From positions 173,840 to 237,839 of the forward strand of contig JBGANQ010000002.1 of assembly GCA_044222245.1 (NCBI GenBank): a stretch of 64,000 bases of DNA. Reading direction: 5' to 3'. The stretch comes from CALFML01 sp044222245. Lineage in GTDB: Bacteria; Myxococcota_A; Polyangia; Palsa-1104; JAEUJZ01. The first letter of the stretch is position 1, and every line of letters starts with the position of its first letter. The position numbers were made by a program, and so were the translations under genes. Positions 19,317-31,417 of the stretch are shown piece after piece. The notes under the pieces are model-generated. The model was not told the origin of the DNA. It was given only the letters and a program-made list of their open reading frames with translations, and did not search any database.

Positions 19317-20789
19317 TCAGCCTAGGCCGTACTTTTCTACCCGGCGCAGCAGGGCGAAGCGCGAGATGCCGAGGATCTCGGCGGCCTTGACCTTCTTGCC
19401 GCCGGCCATGCGCAGGGCCTCTTCGAGCAAGCGCCGCTCCAGGTTCTCCAGTGTGTCGCGGCCGGGCTCGAAGGTGACGGTCAGGCCGCCTTCGGCGCGG
19501 GTCGCCAGCACCTCGGGGGACACGCGCGGCTCGCTGCAGTCGCCGGCGGCGAGGGACTCGGCGGCGGCGGGGGTGATCTGGCGCTGCACCGCCATCTCGG
19601 CGATGCGCGGCGGCAGAAGGTCGGGCGAGATGGTGCCGGGGGTGCCGTTTGTCGGGGCGAGGATGACCGCGCGCTCCATGAGGTTGCGCAGCTCGCGGAC
19701 GTTGCCGGGGAAGTCGTAGTGTAAAAGGAGCTCGCTCACCTCGCGCCCGAGGCTCAGCTGCTTGCCCAGGCGCGCCGCGAAGTCGCTGCAGAAGTGCGCC
19801 GCCAGGAGCACGATGTCATGGCCGCGCTGGCGCAGCGGCGGGATGTGGATGGGGAACACCGACAGGCGGTGAAACAGATCGAGGCGAAACTTCTTGTCGC
19901 CGACGAGCTGACTGAGGTCGCGGTGCGAGGCGGCGATGACCCGCGCGTCGAGCTGTACCGGCCGGATGCCGCCGACGCGCTCGAAGGTGCGCTCCTCCAG
20001 CACGCGCAAGAGCTTGCCCTGCAGCGCCCACTCCATGTCGCCGATCTCATCGAGCAGCACGGTGCCGCGGCCGGCCATCTCGAGCCGCCCGGGCTTCTGC
20101 CGCTCGGCGCCGGTGAAGGCGCCCTTTTCATGGCCGAACAGCTCGCTCTCGGCCAGCGGCGTGGGCAGGGCGACGCAGTCGATGGCGACAAACGGCTCGC
20201 TGGCGCGCGCCGACAGGCCGTGGATGGCGCGGGCGGCGATGCCCTTGCCGGTGCCGCTCTCGCCGTGCAGGAGCACCGTGGTGTCGGGGGACTGCGCCAC
20301 CTCGTGGATGCGCGCCCGCACCTCGCACATCGCCGCCGACTCGCCGAGGAAGGCCTGGGTGAGGCTGGCGACGGCGGCGGCGCCGGCACCGGGCTGGCTG
20401 GGCGAGGTCTTGTGGGCGGCGCGGGCGACCCGCTCGGCCTCGGCGACCCGCTCGACTACATCGGCCAGGGCGGTCGACTTGGGCACGTAGTCGGTGGCGC
20501 CGCGGCGCATCGCCTCGACCGCGTTCTCGATGGTGCCGTAGGCGGTCATCATGAGCACCGCCGGGGCCGGCCGCAGCTGCCGCAGCGGCCCGATCAGATC
20601 CAGACCGCTGCCGTCGGGCAAAAGGTAATCGAGCACCGCCAGGGTGTAGCTGCGCTGGCGCGCCCGCAGAAGGCCCTCGGCGGCGGTGGCGGCGACGTCG
20701 GCCTCGATGCCGCGCCGCCCGAGCAGCCGCTGCAGGGCCCGCGCGTAGGTCTGTTCATCATCGATAATCAGGGTCCGCCATTCGCTCAT
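19317..20789 (-). CDS. Sigma-54-dependent response regulator (NtrC family)
   Basis: A 490-residue transcription activator. The receiver domain has the acidic pocket Asp10/Asp11, phospho-acceptor Asp54, Thr82 and Lys104. The AAA+ domain has Walker A 'GESGTGKG', the sigma-54 contact loop GAFTGA and Walker B 'LLDEIGD'. The C-terminal Fis-type helix-turn-helix ends 'KAAEILGISRFALLRRVEKYG'. On phosphorylation it should open promoters with RNA polymerase/sigma-54. No histidine kinase gene is adjacent, so it is an orphan regulator. It lies directly upstream of the tRNA-Sec gene on the same strand. Confidence 0.95.
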   Translation of the reverse strand: MSEWRTLIIDDEQTYARALQRLLGRRGIEADVAATAAEGLLRARQRSYTLAVLDYLLPDGSGLDLIGPLRQLRPAPAVLMMTAYGTIENAVEAMRRGATDYVPKSTALADVVERVAEAERVARAAHKTSPSQPGAGAAAVASLTQAFLGESAAMCEVRARIHEVAQSPDTTVLLHGESGTGKGIAARAIHGLSARASEPFVAIDCVALPTPLAESELFGHEKGAFTGAERQKPGRLEMAGRGTVLLDEIGDMEWALQGKLLRVLEERTFERVGGIRPVQLDARVIAASHRDLSQLVGDKKFRLDLFHRLSVFPIHIPPLRQRGHDIVLLAAHFCSDFAARLGKQLSLGREVSELLLHYDFPGNVRELRNLMERAVILAPTNGTPGTISPDLLPPRIAEMAVQRQITPAAAESLAAGDCSEPRVSPEVLATRAEGGLTVTFEPGRDTLENLERRLLEEALRMAGGKKVKAAEILGISRFALLRRVEKYGLG

Positions 20790-20814
20790 TGACCCTACTT
20801 TAGCGGCAGCCGAC

Positions 20815-22680
<1,866 letters not shown>

Positions 22681-22766
22681 CGGGGTGCTCTCTTTAGTCG
22701 TCAACAAAGGCGGCTTCAAGATTGTGCCGACCTGCGGCCCCAGGTGCGCAAAGGGCCCAGCCTGGC

Positions 22767-24074
22767 ATGATAGCATCGCCGCTCTTGATGCAGGCAAAGA
22801 TGCAGGAATCACGGCGCAGCGCGCTCAAGCCGCGAAAGAAGGCTCGCAAGCCGGGCTCACGCAAGACCGCCGGCGGGACCGCCGCCGGGCGGACCACGGA
22901 CCGGCCTGCGCCTGCCGAGCCGGGGCCGCCGGCCGCGCCGCAGGTGCCTTCAACGGCGGTAGCAGCAGGTCGGCCGCCGGCGCGTCCGCCCAAGCCGCGC
23001 CTTGGCCTGACCCCGCGGGCGATCTACGAGTTCCTCGACCAGCACCTCATCGGGCAGGAGCGGGCCAAGCGCGCGATCGCCATCGCCGCCTACAACCACC
23101 ACAAGCGCTGCGCCCTGCCCGCCGCCGACAAGCACCTTTTGCGCAAGTCCAACGTGCTGCTCATCGGGCCGACCGGCTCGGGCAAGACCCACCTTGTGCG
23201 GACGCTCGCGCAGTGCCTGGACGTGCCGCTGTCGATCGCCGACGCCACCGAGTACACCGAGGCCGGCTACTACGGCAAGGACGTCGAGCTCTTGGTCGCC
23301 GAGCTCCTGTTTCGCGCCAACCACAACGTCGCCAAGGCGCAGAGCGGCGTCATCTTCATCGACGAGATCGACAAGCTCGCCCGCCGCGCCCAGAGCTACA
23401 AGACCGGCGGCGGCACCCGCGACATCGGCGGCGAGGGCGTCCAGCAGGGCCTGCTCAAGCTGCTGGAGGGCCGCGAGCTCCTGGTGCCCACCAGCCTTGC
23501 CCCGCAGCAGGGGCGGCCCGAGCTCGTGCAGCTGGACACCACCGACATCCTGTTCATCGCCGCCGGGACCTTCAGCGACCTTTACGACTACACCGGCAGC
23601 GGCGCCCGCGCCATCGGCTTTGGCGGCGACCCCGCCGAGCGCAGCGGCCGCAGCGGTCGCACCGGCCCCGCCGCCCCCCGCGGCGCCGCCCCGCGGGTGC
23701 GCACCGAGGACCTCATCGCCTACGGCATGCTCGCCGAGCTCCTTGGTCGGCTGCCAGTGCGCGTCCAGCTCGACGCCCTCACCGAGGACGAGCTGTGCGC
23801 CGTGCTGACCCTGCCGCAGGGGGCGCTTGTGCGCGAGTACGACTACCTGCTGCACCTCGACGGCGTCCAGCTCGACTGGAGCGAGCCGGCCCTGCGCGAG
23901 CTCGCCCGCGCCGCCATCGGCCAGCGCTGCGGCGCCCGCGGCCTGCGCAGCCTCATGGAGACCGTCTGCGAGGACCTGATGTTCGAGGCCCCCGAGCGCC
24001 GCGGCCAGACCGTGCACCTGACCGCCGACTACGTGCGCGCCCGCCTGGAGCGCGCCGCCGGCCACCGCGACTAG
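22767..24074 (+). CDS. ClpX-like AAA+ unfoldase paralogue without zinc-binding domain
   Basis: A protein of about 435 residues whose AAA+ core matches ClpX: Walker A GPTGSGKT (134-141), pore-1 loop GYYGKDVE (ClpX has GYVG), Walker B 'VIFIDEIDK', sensor-2 'CGARGLRSLME', and an IGFG loop (283-286) at the place where ClpX docks on ClpP. In place of the N-terminal C4 zinc domain, the first 75 residues are Lys/Arg/Pro-rich. The start is uncertain: ATG 22767, 22788 and 22800 are all possible and none has a clear ribosome binding site. It may feed a separate set of substrates to ClpP. Neither clpP nor a trigger factor gene is nearby. Confidence 0.85.
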   Translation: MIASPLLMQAKMQESRRSALKPRKKARKPGSRKTAGGTAAGRTTDRPAPAEPGPPAAPQVPSTAVAAGRPPARPPKPRLGLTPRAIYEFLDQHLIGQERAKRAIAIAAYNHHKRCALPAADKHLLRKSNVLLIGPTGSGKTHLVRTLAQCLDVPLSIADATEYTEAGYYGKDVELLVAELLFRANHNVAKAQSGVIFIDEIDKLARRAQSYKTGGGTRDIGGEGVQQGLLKLLEGRELLVPTSLAPQQGRPELVQLDTTDILFIAAGTFSDLYDYTGSGARAIGFGGDPAERSGRSGRTGPAAPRGAAPRVRTEDLIAYGMLAELLGRLPVRVQLDALTEDELCAVLTLPQGALVREYDYLLHLDGVQLDWSEPALRELARAAIGQRCGARGLRSLMETVCEDLMFEAPERRGQTVHLTADYVRARLERAAGHRD

Positions 24075-24232
24075 CCGAGCGGGCTGGGCGGGCCGGGCGG
24101 GCAGCTCTTGGCGCCGGAGGCCGCTCCTGCTTGCTACGCTGCAGCCGCTGCTCGGCCTCGGTCCACTGCGCCCCATACTCCAGCTTATCGTCCCAACGAC
24201 TCTAAGCAGAGAGCAGCGCTTGCCGTTTTGGT

Positions 24233-25126
24233 CTACAGGTCAGCTACCAGTTCGGCGGTAGACGCGACGGAGACCGCGCGGGCGATCAGGCGATCGAGCG
24301 TGGCGGCGTCGCTGCAGGCGAGCAGGCGGCGTCGCTGGTCCTCACTGACCGGTAGACTGCGTGCCGTCAAGACAGCCAAGACGGCCTCTACCTTGCCATC
24401 GGCCTTGGCCTTGGCGTACTGCTCGCGCTCGAAAGCGGTCTTGGGGACAAAGCGGGTCTGGGCGTTGAGCATGATCAACCTCTCGATTTCGACGAAGCGC
24501 TCCGGGCGCGCGATACCCCGAACCAAATAGTACAGCCACACCAACATGTCGAGCCCGTGCAGCTCATACACCGCGCGCAGTGTCCGGTAGGCGGCCAGGG
24601 CTCCGTCCGGATCGGACAGGTGGAGCAGCGCGCCGAGTGCCGCGCGCGCAAGATCAGCCTTGGCCGCCTCCACCGTAGCAGGCGCGGGCAGCTCCGGCGG
24701 GCCCAGGACCAGCGGTGCGAAGCCGCTGCCGGGCTGAAATGTCGCGATCGGCTGCCGCGCCCAGGCACCGATGGCGGCGGCGTCCTCACCGAGGGCGAAG
24801 ACAATCAGATACGTCGGACAGCGATACTTGCGGTGCAGGTCGCTGAGGTAGCTCGGCCAGGCGAACCATTTGTCCGGGTCGATGCTGCGCTGCGACTCAA
24901 CCACCGCCGCGCAGACGGGCGGCTGATCGGGAGCCACTTCCAGCACCACGGCGCTGTCGGAGCGCAGCTCCTGAGCGACGGTGATGGTGTGGTTGGCCGA
25001 GACCGGGCGCAGCCGCGCGCCGAGCGGTACGGGACGTCCAAGCTGCTCACGCAACAGCAGCGGAAGCAGCTCGGGAAATCGCTCCAAGAGCTCCAGGGGC
25101 GCTTCATGCTCAAGGGTCACGGGCAT
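24233..25126 (-). CDS. Rpn/PD-(D/E)XK nuclease-like protein
   Basis: A 297-residue protein with the layout of Rpn-type (YhgA-like) proteins, which have a PD-(D/E)XK nuclease core: 'VVLEVAPDQ' as a core strand, 'AAVVESQ' as the (D/E)xK-like strand with Gln in place of the usual Lys, then 'DKWFAWPSYLSDLHRKYRCPTYLIVF'-type segments and a helical C-terminal tail with 'AFEREQYAKAKADGK'. Such proteins are numerous in myxobacteria and their biological role is not known. The lack of a clear catalytic lysine means nuclease activity is doubtful. ATG 25126 or GTG 25144 could be the start. Confidence 0.7.
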   Translation of the reverse strand: MPVTLEHEAPLELLERFPELLPLLLREQLGRPVPLGARLRPVSANHTITVAQELRSDSAVVLEVAPDQPPVCAAVVESQRSIDPDKWFAWPSYLSDLHRKYRCPTYLIVFALGEDAAAIGAWARQPIATFQPGSGFAPLVLGPPELPAPATVEAAKADLARAALGALLHLSDPDGALAAYRTLRAVYELHGLDMLVWLYYLVRGIARPERFVEIERLIMLNAQTRFVPKTAFEREQYAKAKADGKVEAVLAVLTARSLPVSEDQRRRLLACSDAATLDRLIARAVSVASTAELVADL

Positions 25127-25281
25127 GCGGGGGCTGCAGTGCACACCGCGGACCAGACTGTGCGCTGGCCTCTGCTCTCCAGACGGCTGCCGCGGTCAGA
25201 TGACCGTGTTCCATTAGATGAGCCAGCCTCTCGGCACCCGGCGCGGCAGCGGCATGCGCCGCGCGCGCGACGGCCGGGTCG

Positions 25282-26640
<1,359 letters not shown>

Positions 26641-26749
26641 GGGGCATGGCCTAGCCCAGAGGGAGTCATCCCGTCAAGGGGGGGCGCCGCCGGGCCGGCG
26701 GTGCCGGGCGCGCCCTCGGGGTCGCTTGCCCGGTCGGCAGGGCCGGGGC

Positions 26750-27376
26750 ATGATGCGCGCCATGCGCGATACTCTGTCGGCTCGGCCCCGCGTCATCGTC
26801 TATGTGTTCGCCAGCTCGCTGCTCGCCAGCGAGGAGGACGATGAGCTGGTGGCGCAGGTGGAGCAGGTCTGCGCCCAGGAAAAAGTCGTCTGCCTGGAGA
26901 CCGTGGTCGATCGCGGTCCCGCCAAGCGGCGCTGCGAGCAGTACCCGATCCTCGGCCGGCTGGCGGATGTAGACGCGCTGCTGGTCGTGCGCTCGCCGCT
27001 TTATGAGCGCACCGCGCCCGCCGATCGCCTGGAGGAGGTCAGCCCGGAGGGCCCCTTCGCCTGGCTGTCCATCGCCGAGCTGGCCGCGGCGGGGCTACTG
27101 CCGACGGCGGCCGCACCGCCGCCGCGTCGCCGTCGCCGGCCGCCGGTGGCGCAGCGGGCCCGCGCGCTGCGCGCCCAGGGGCTCGGCCTGCGGCAGATCG
27201 GCAGCGCGCTGACCCTTGAAGGGTATCGTCCACCGGGGGCGTCGGCCGCAGCGGGGGCGGCGGGTTCATCCGGGGATGCGACCTGGACCGCGGCGCGGGT
27301 GGCGAGGCTGCTCGGCCTCGGGGTGCTGCAAGGGGGGGATGGGGAAGCGGCGGCCGCGGACCGCGAGGCGCCGTAG
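26750..27376 (+). CDS. Resolvase-like protein, probably inactive serine-recombinase derivative
   Basis: A protein of about 208 residues. The N-terminal half looks like the resolvase core fold in layout ('VIVYVFASS' as first strand, then a long helix, 'VVCLETVVDRG', and 'ADVDALLVVRSPLYERT'), and the C-terminal part has the recombinase-type helix-turn-helix 'ALRAQGLGLRQIGSALTLEGY' followed by a W-x-A-x-x-V-x-x-L pattern. The catalytic Y-x-R-x-S motif is not conserved (VFASS) and the arginines of 'DRLSR' are missing, so it is likely a regulatory or worn-down relative. Starts at 26750, 26753 and 26762 are all possible. No inverted repeats or transposon ends were seen beside it. Confidence 0.6.
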   Translation: MMRAMRDTLSARPRVIVYVFASSLLASEEDDELVAQVEQVCAQEKVVCLETVVDRGPAKRRCEQYPILGRLADVDALLVVRSPLYERTAPADRLEEVSPEGPFAWLSIAELAAAGLLPTAAAPPPRRRRRPPVAQRARALRAQGLGLRQIGSALTLEGYRPPGASAAAGAAGSSGDATWTAARVARLLGLGVLQGGDGEAAAADREAP

Positions 27377-27401
27377 CGGCGAGCCCGCGGGCGGCGGGCC
27401 G

Positions 27402-27860
27402 TCAGCCGAAGCTGTCGTCGTCGCCGCCGGCCGGGTCGGCCGGGCCAGCCGGGTTGGCCCGCTCGGTCAGCTCGCTGGCGGCCGGGTCGGCGGCGGCGCG
27501 GGCAAGCTGGCGGCGGCGGGTGCGGTCCTTCTGCTTGCGGGCGCGCTCGAACTCGGCCCGGCGGGCGCTGGTGTGCGGCGAGATGCGCAGCTCGACCTCG
27601 TCGCACAGCTCGCGCAGGGCGAGGAAGCGGTTGAGCGAGTGGTGGCGCTCGCGGGTCCACTTGATGACCAGGAGCTCGTCGCCCAGCGGGTAGCGCAGAA
27701 GGACCCCGCTCTGGGTCTTGTTGACCTTCTGGCCGCCGGGGCCGGTGCCCTTGACCGCCTGCTCGACGATGTCGGCGACGACCACCCCCAGGCGCAAGAG
27801 CCGCTCGCGCAGCTCGAGCTTCTTCTGCGGGGTGACCGGCGCATCTTCAGGAAACTTCAT
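27402..27860 (-). CDS. ArfB-like peptidyl-tRNA hydrolase / release-factor-like protein
   Basis: A 152-residue protein with the class I release-factor GGQ motif in 'GTGPGGQKVNKTQSGV' (the glutamine that enters the peptidyl transferase centre) and a positively charged, Lys/Arg-rich region after it ('RARKQKDRTRRRQLARA'), as in ArfB/YaeJ, which uses a basic tail to enter the empty mRNA channel and free stalled ribosomes. The last 30 residues are acidic and Pro/Ala-rich and differ from the family. It could also be a stand-alone release-factor homologue. It is divergent from rbfA. Confidence 0.88.
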   Translation of the reverse strand: MKFPEDAPVTPQKKLELRERLLRLGVVVADIVEQAVKGTGPGGQKVNKTQSGVLLRYPLGDELLVIKWTRERHHSLNRFLALRELCDEVELRISPHTSARRAEFERARKQKDRTRRRQLARAAADPAASELTERANPAGPADPAGGDDDSFG

Positions 27861-27951
27861 CGCCCAAGTCTACCTGACGCCGGCGGCAGCGCCCCGGCCT
27901 TGCCCGGGTGGGGGCCTTTTCAAATCGGCGCGATAGTCGTAAGAAAGACCC

Positions 27952-28617
27952 ATGAGCAAGCATCCACCCGGTCGGCGCGACGCCGATGCGCCGTTTACCC
28001 TGGACAGCGGTGAGACGCTGGGGGCGCGCGCGCTGCGCCTTGAGCACCTCCTGTTCGAGGAGCTGTACCGCCTGTTCCGCATGGAGGTGAACGACCCCCG
28101 CCTGGCCGAGCTGGTGCCGACCTCGGTGCAGATGAGCCCCGACCTGCGCAACGCCAAGGTCATGTACGCCCTGCGCGAGGACCCGCGGGCGAGCGCCAAG
28201 GACAAGCCGCTGCCGCGGCGCGCCGCCGACCCGCGGGCCCGCGCGATCGAAGACGCGCTGCAGCGAGTCACCCCGTTTTTGCGCACCCGGCTGGTCGACG
28301 TGGTGGCGATGAAGCGCCTGCCCGAGCTGCACTTTCACCGCGATCGGATGGCCGAGGCGGCGCTGCGCGCCCAGGAGCTGATGACCCGCGAGCGCCTGGC
28401 CGCCGTCCGCCAGTCCCTGAATGAGGAGGGCGCGGCAGACGTGGAGGACGGGCGAGACGACTCGCCGGCCGCCGCCGGGGAGCTTGCGGCGGACAATGTG
28501 GCAGACGACATGCCAGACGACATGCCAGACGACATGCCAGACAACGCGGCGGACGGTGCTTACCTGCGAGCTGGCGCTGACAAAAAAGGCTCTCCGGCCG
28601 GCCCGCCGGCTGGCTGA
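27952..28617 (+). CDS. rbfA: Ribosome-binding factor A with repeat-bearing C-terminal tail
   Basis: The first 130 residues match RbfA, a KH-fold protein that binds the 30S platform and helps 16S rRNA maturation: 'RLEHLLFEELYRLFRMEVNDPRL', 'MSPDLRNAKVMYAL' and 'VTPFLRTRL' are typical. The length of 221 is about 90 more than the usual 120-135. The tail is acidic and contains four-residue repeats of Asp-Asp-Met-Pro (from a 12-bp tandem unit at 28504-28539), then a Lys/Gly/Pro end that derives from a repeat shared with 39778-39812. The start ATG has AAGAAAGA before it. Confidence 0.92.
   Translation: MSKHPPGRRDADAPFTLDSGETLGARALRLEHLLFEELYRLFRMEVNDPRLAELVPTSVQMSPDLRNAKVMYALREDPRASAKDKPLPRRAADPRARAIEDALQRVTPFLRTRLVDVVAMKRLPELHFHRDRMAEAALRAQELMTRERLAAVRQSLNEEGAADVEDGRDDSPAAAGELAADNVADDMPDDMPDDMPDNAADGAYLRAGADKKGSPAGPPAG
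28504..28539 (+). repeat. 12-bp tandem repeat inside rbfA (3 units)
   Basis: The unit GACGACATGCCA is repeated three times without change (28504-28515, 28516-28527, 28528-28539), with a worn-down half unit on each side. It keeps the rbfA frame and gives Asp-Asp-Met-Pro repeats in the acidic tail. Confidence 0.9.
28570..28604 (+). repeat. Dispersed 35-bp repeat, copy 1 (end of rbfA)
   Basis: These 35 bases match the reverse complement of 39778-39812 at 32 of 35 positions. The shared core includes GACAAAAAAGG and TCTCCGG. This copy encodes the last residues of RbfA, so the element has become part of the protein end. No third copy was seen in the window. Confidence 0.75.
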
Positions 28618-28830
28618 AGGCGGAGCCACCGGGATCACAGCTTGGGTCAAGGCTGGGTGTAAGCCGCAGAGGTGACTCCTATGTAGGCTGGCGGCGGACG
28701 CCCGGACGGGCGCATATGCACTCGGCGTGCCAGGCCTGGAGCCGGCTGCGCGTCGTCGGGTCTGCAGATCCGCGCATACTTTGCGCGCTCCCGTCTATCC
28801 GCGCCTGCGGGGTTCCATTATTATGAAATA

Positions 28831-30411
28831 ATGCGAGCCCCAACTCTGACCCCGCGCTTCTCGATCCTGATGACCCTCATCATCTTCGTAGCGCTCCACG
28901 CTCTCTTCGCGCTGGAGCTCTACCTGGACCTGCTGGCCGCCCTGCATCAGTCGCATGCGCCGACGATTACCGACCTGTGGCGGGCTCTGGATGGCAGCGC
29001 CGTTCTGTCACGCGCCTCGGGGACGACGATCTCGCGAGCCTACAACGTACTTGTATCGCTGGCGATTACCTCGATCGCGCTGGCGATCCCGCTGACCGCC
29101 AACATGTACACGCCCAAGCTGATCGACATCTTCATCAGCGATCGGGTAAACGTCACCGTTCTGACCTTCTTCGTGCTCTCCGCCGCGCACGCGATCTGGA
29201 CCGCCCAGGCGACCTGGGACCAGGGGCCGCTGCGCGACGTCGGCGGCTTCTACCCGCGCATCGCCCTGTGGGTCGGCTTCGAGACGATGACGCTCGGCTG
29301 GGCGATCGTCATTCCCTACTTCCTATACGTGCTGCGCTGCCTGCACCCCGGCAACATCATCTCGCGCGTGTCGGCGCAGGTGACCAACCAGTTTGATCGC
29401 ATCCCGCGCGAGCCCGACGGCGCCTTCGAAGAGGTGCAGGTCGACCTCGAGCAGCAGATCCAGCACATGGGCAACGTCATGCTGCGCGCCGTCGATCGCG
29501 CCGACCGCGACGTGACGCTCGACTCGATCCACGCCCTGCAGTCGGTGCTCGAGCGCTACCAGCTGACCAAGCGCGAGCTGCCGCCGAGCTGGTACAAGGT
29601 GCCCGACTACCTGTTCATCGGCGCTTCCAAAGACGGCATCCAGCTGCTCCGCGATCAGCGGATCTGGGTCGAGCAGAAGTGTCTGCACCAGCTGGCGCTG
29701 GTCTATAACTCGGCGCTCACCAAGATGCAGGACGCCATCAGCTCGATCTCGTACGTCAGCCGCCAGCTGGCGCTGCACGCCGATACCCAGAATGACGCCG
29801 GGACGCTCAACCTGGGGGTGCGCTACATCAACACGTTTATCCGCGAGGCGATCAAGCGCAAGGACGTGCACGCGATCTTCGATATCTTCCACCAGTACAA
29901 AGAGCTCGCCAACGAGCTCGTCGACCGGCGAGGCTCGGTGGTGCTGGAGATCTCCAAGCACCTGACCTACTACGCGGAGCTGGCGCGCATGGCCGGGCTG
30001 CCGTTCATCTACGAGCTGGCCGCCTACGATCTGGAGAACATGGTGGAGTGCGCCTACCGAAAAAAGGCCACCGTGCGCGAGGAGATGCTTGGCCTCTTGC
30101 TGTCGCTGGACGCCCTGCCGGCGAGCCCGCGCATCGTCAAGGCGAAGCTCCTCGCCGGGGGGTTCTTCCGCGCCAATTCCTTGAACGAAGAGACGGCGCG
30201 GGTCAAGGGCCACCTATCGGTCCTGTCGCGGCCGCTGGTCGAGGGCGCGGTGCGCGAGCTGGTCGAGACCCACAGTCCGATCTTCTGGGAAGTGACCGAT
30301 CGCCAGGTCAACATCGACTACGTGGACGAGGAGCGCCGCCGGCAGATCCAGGTGCTGGCCGCCAGCGTCGAGTTTGCCAGCGACACCGCGCCGGCGGCGA
30401 AGAAGGGCTAG
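28831..30411 (+). CDS. Membrane protein with long cytoplasmic helical domain, DUF2254-like
   Basis: A 526-residue protein with four hydrophobic segments in the first 170 residues (about 13-33, 70-90, 107-125, 147-170) and then about 350 residues of soluble, largely helical sequence rich in Leu/Gln/Arg. The 4-helix N-terminus plus long tail resembles DUF2254 membrane proteins, but no certain motif is visible. The ATG follows AATA-rich bases with no strong ribosome binding site. It ends 16 bases before a well-formed intrinsic terminator and appears to be a single-gene unit. Confidence 0.72.
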   Translation: MRAPTLTPRFSILMTLIIFVALHALFALELYLDLLAALHQSHAPTITDLWRALDGSAVLSRASGTTISRAYNVLVSLAITSIALAIPLTANMYTPKLIDIFISDRVNVTVLTFFVLSAAHAIWTAQATWDQGPLRDVGGFYPRIALWVGFETMTLGWAIVIPYFLYVLRCLHPGNIISRVSAQVTNQFDRIPREPDGAFEEVQVDLEQQIQHMGNVMLRAVDRADRDVTLDSIHALQSVLERYQLTKRELPPSWYKVPDYLFIGASKDGIQLLRDQRIWVEQKCLHQLALVYNSALTKMQDAISSISYVSRQLALHADTQNDAGTLNLGVRYINTFIREAIKRKDVHAIFDIFHQYKELANELVDRRGSVVLEISKHLTYYAELARMAGLPFIYELAAYDLENMVECAYRKKATVREEMLGLLLSLDALPASPRIVKAKLLAGGFFRANSLNEETARVKGHLSVLSRPLVEGAVRELVETHSPIFWEVTDRQVNIDYVDEERRRQIQVLAASVEFASDTAPAAKKG

Positions 30412-30426
30412 ACCGCGCTCCGAGCA

Positions 30427-30458
30427 AAAAGGAGGGGAGCGGAAGGGCTCCCCTTTTT
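30427..30458 (+). terminator. Intrinsic terminator of the membrane protein gene
   Basis: Stem GGGGAGC (30434-30440) pairs with GCTCCCC (30447-30453) and can be extended with A-T and G-T pairs into the flanking A and T runs; the stem is followed by TTTTT. Begins 16 bases after the stop codon at 30411. Confidence 0.85.
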
Positions 30459-30562
30459 CATGCAAGTCCGGCGCGTCACCTGCGGCGGAGTGTCGCAGGT
30501 GGCAGCAGCTGCTTGGAATTTAGTCTGAGAGTCTAGGTTGAGGTGTTAGGACGGGGTCAGGC

Positions 30563-31225
30563 TCAGGTGTCGCCGCCCTGCTGCGCGGCCTCGGTGGCGG
30601 GGGTGGCGGCGACTCCTTCAGGGCCGGTGCCGTCCACGACCTTGATGTGTCCGGAGCGGATGTCGTAGCACCAGCCGTGCAGGCGCGGTACGCCCGGCTG
30701 GTGATCCCAGGCCTCACGGATCATCGACAGCGCCGAGAGGTGCTTTACCTGCAGGCGGACGTTCTCTTCGACCACGAGATCGAGGAACTCTTCATCGGAG
30801 GGACGCTCCTTGCCCTCCTTGCGCAGGCGCTCCTCGACCCAGCGCTTGGCCCAGCCGGCGATCATCAGCCAGTCGCCGATGTAGCCGCCCACCACCTTGT
30901 CCTGGCACGCCGCGCGGACGCCGCCGCAGCCGTAGTGACCGCACACCACGATGTCCTGGACCTTGAGGTGCTCGACCGCGTACTGCACGACCGCGGCGAG
31001 GTTTACGTCGTTGTACGAGACGATGTTGGCGATGTTGCGGTGCACGAACAGCTCGCCCGGGCGGCTGCTCAGCACCTGCTCGCCGGGTACGCGGGAGTCG
31101 GCGCAGCCGATCCACAGGATGCGCGGCTTCTGGCCGCCGGCATGACGGCTAAAGTATTCCGGATCTTGCGCCACCATGTAGGCAGCCCAGGTGCGGTTAC
31201 GCTGCAGCAGATCGTCTAGTCCCAT
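30563..31225 (-). CDS. can: Beta-class carbonic anhydrase
   Basis: A 220-residue enzyme that hydrates CO2 to bicarbonate. Zinc ligands are Cys41, His97 and Cys100, with the catalytic dyad Asp43-Arg45 in 'CADSRVPGE', at the same places as in E. coli Can. The start ATG 31225 has AAGGGGGAA 6 bases upstream; a longer frame from 31246 lacks this. The last 25 residues are an Ala/Thr-rich tail. It is divergent from the CPBP protease with about 190 bases between the starts. Confidence 0.96.
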   Translation of the reverse strand: MGLDDLLQRNRTWAAYMVAQDPEYFSRHAGGQKPRILWIGCADSRVPGEQVLSSRPGELFVHRNIANIVSYNDVNLAAVVQYAVEHLKVQDIVVCGHYGCGGVRAACQDKVVGGYIGDWLMIAGWAKRWVEERLRKEGKERPSDEEFLDLVVEENVRLQVKHLSALSMIREAWDHQPGVPRLHGWCYDIRSGHIKVVDGTGPEGVAATPATEAAQQGGDT

Positions 31226-31417
31226 TGGTCGTTCCCCCTTGGTCAATTCCTTGGTTCATTGTACGGAATCTACAGTCCTATTGCCAGCAGACCTGTAGCC
31301 TGCCGGCGCCGCTCCGGTCGCCTGGTCCCACACCCGCGCCGACGCCGAGGCTGGGCGATGCGAATAAGCTGCTTAAGGGCGGCAAAGGCACTAAAGTGGC
31401 GCTTGGAGGAGCTAGGC

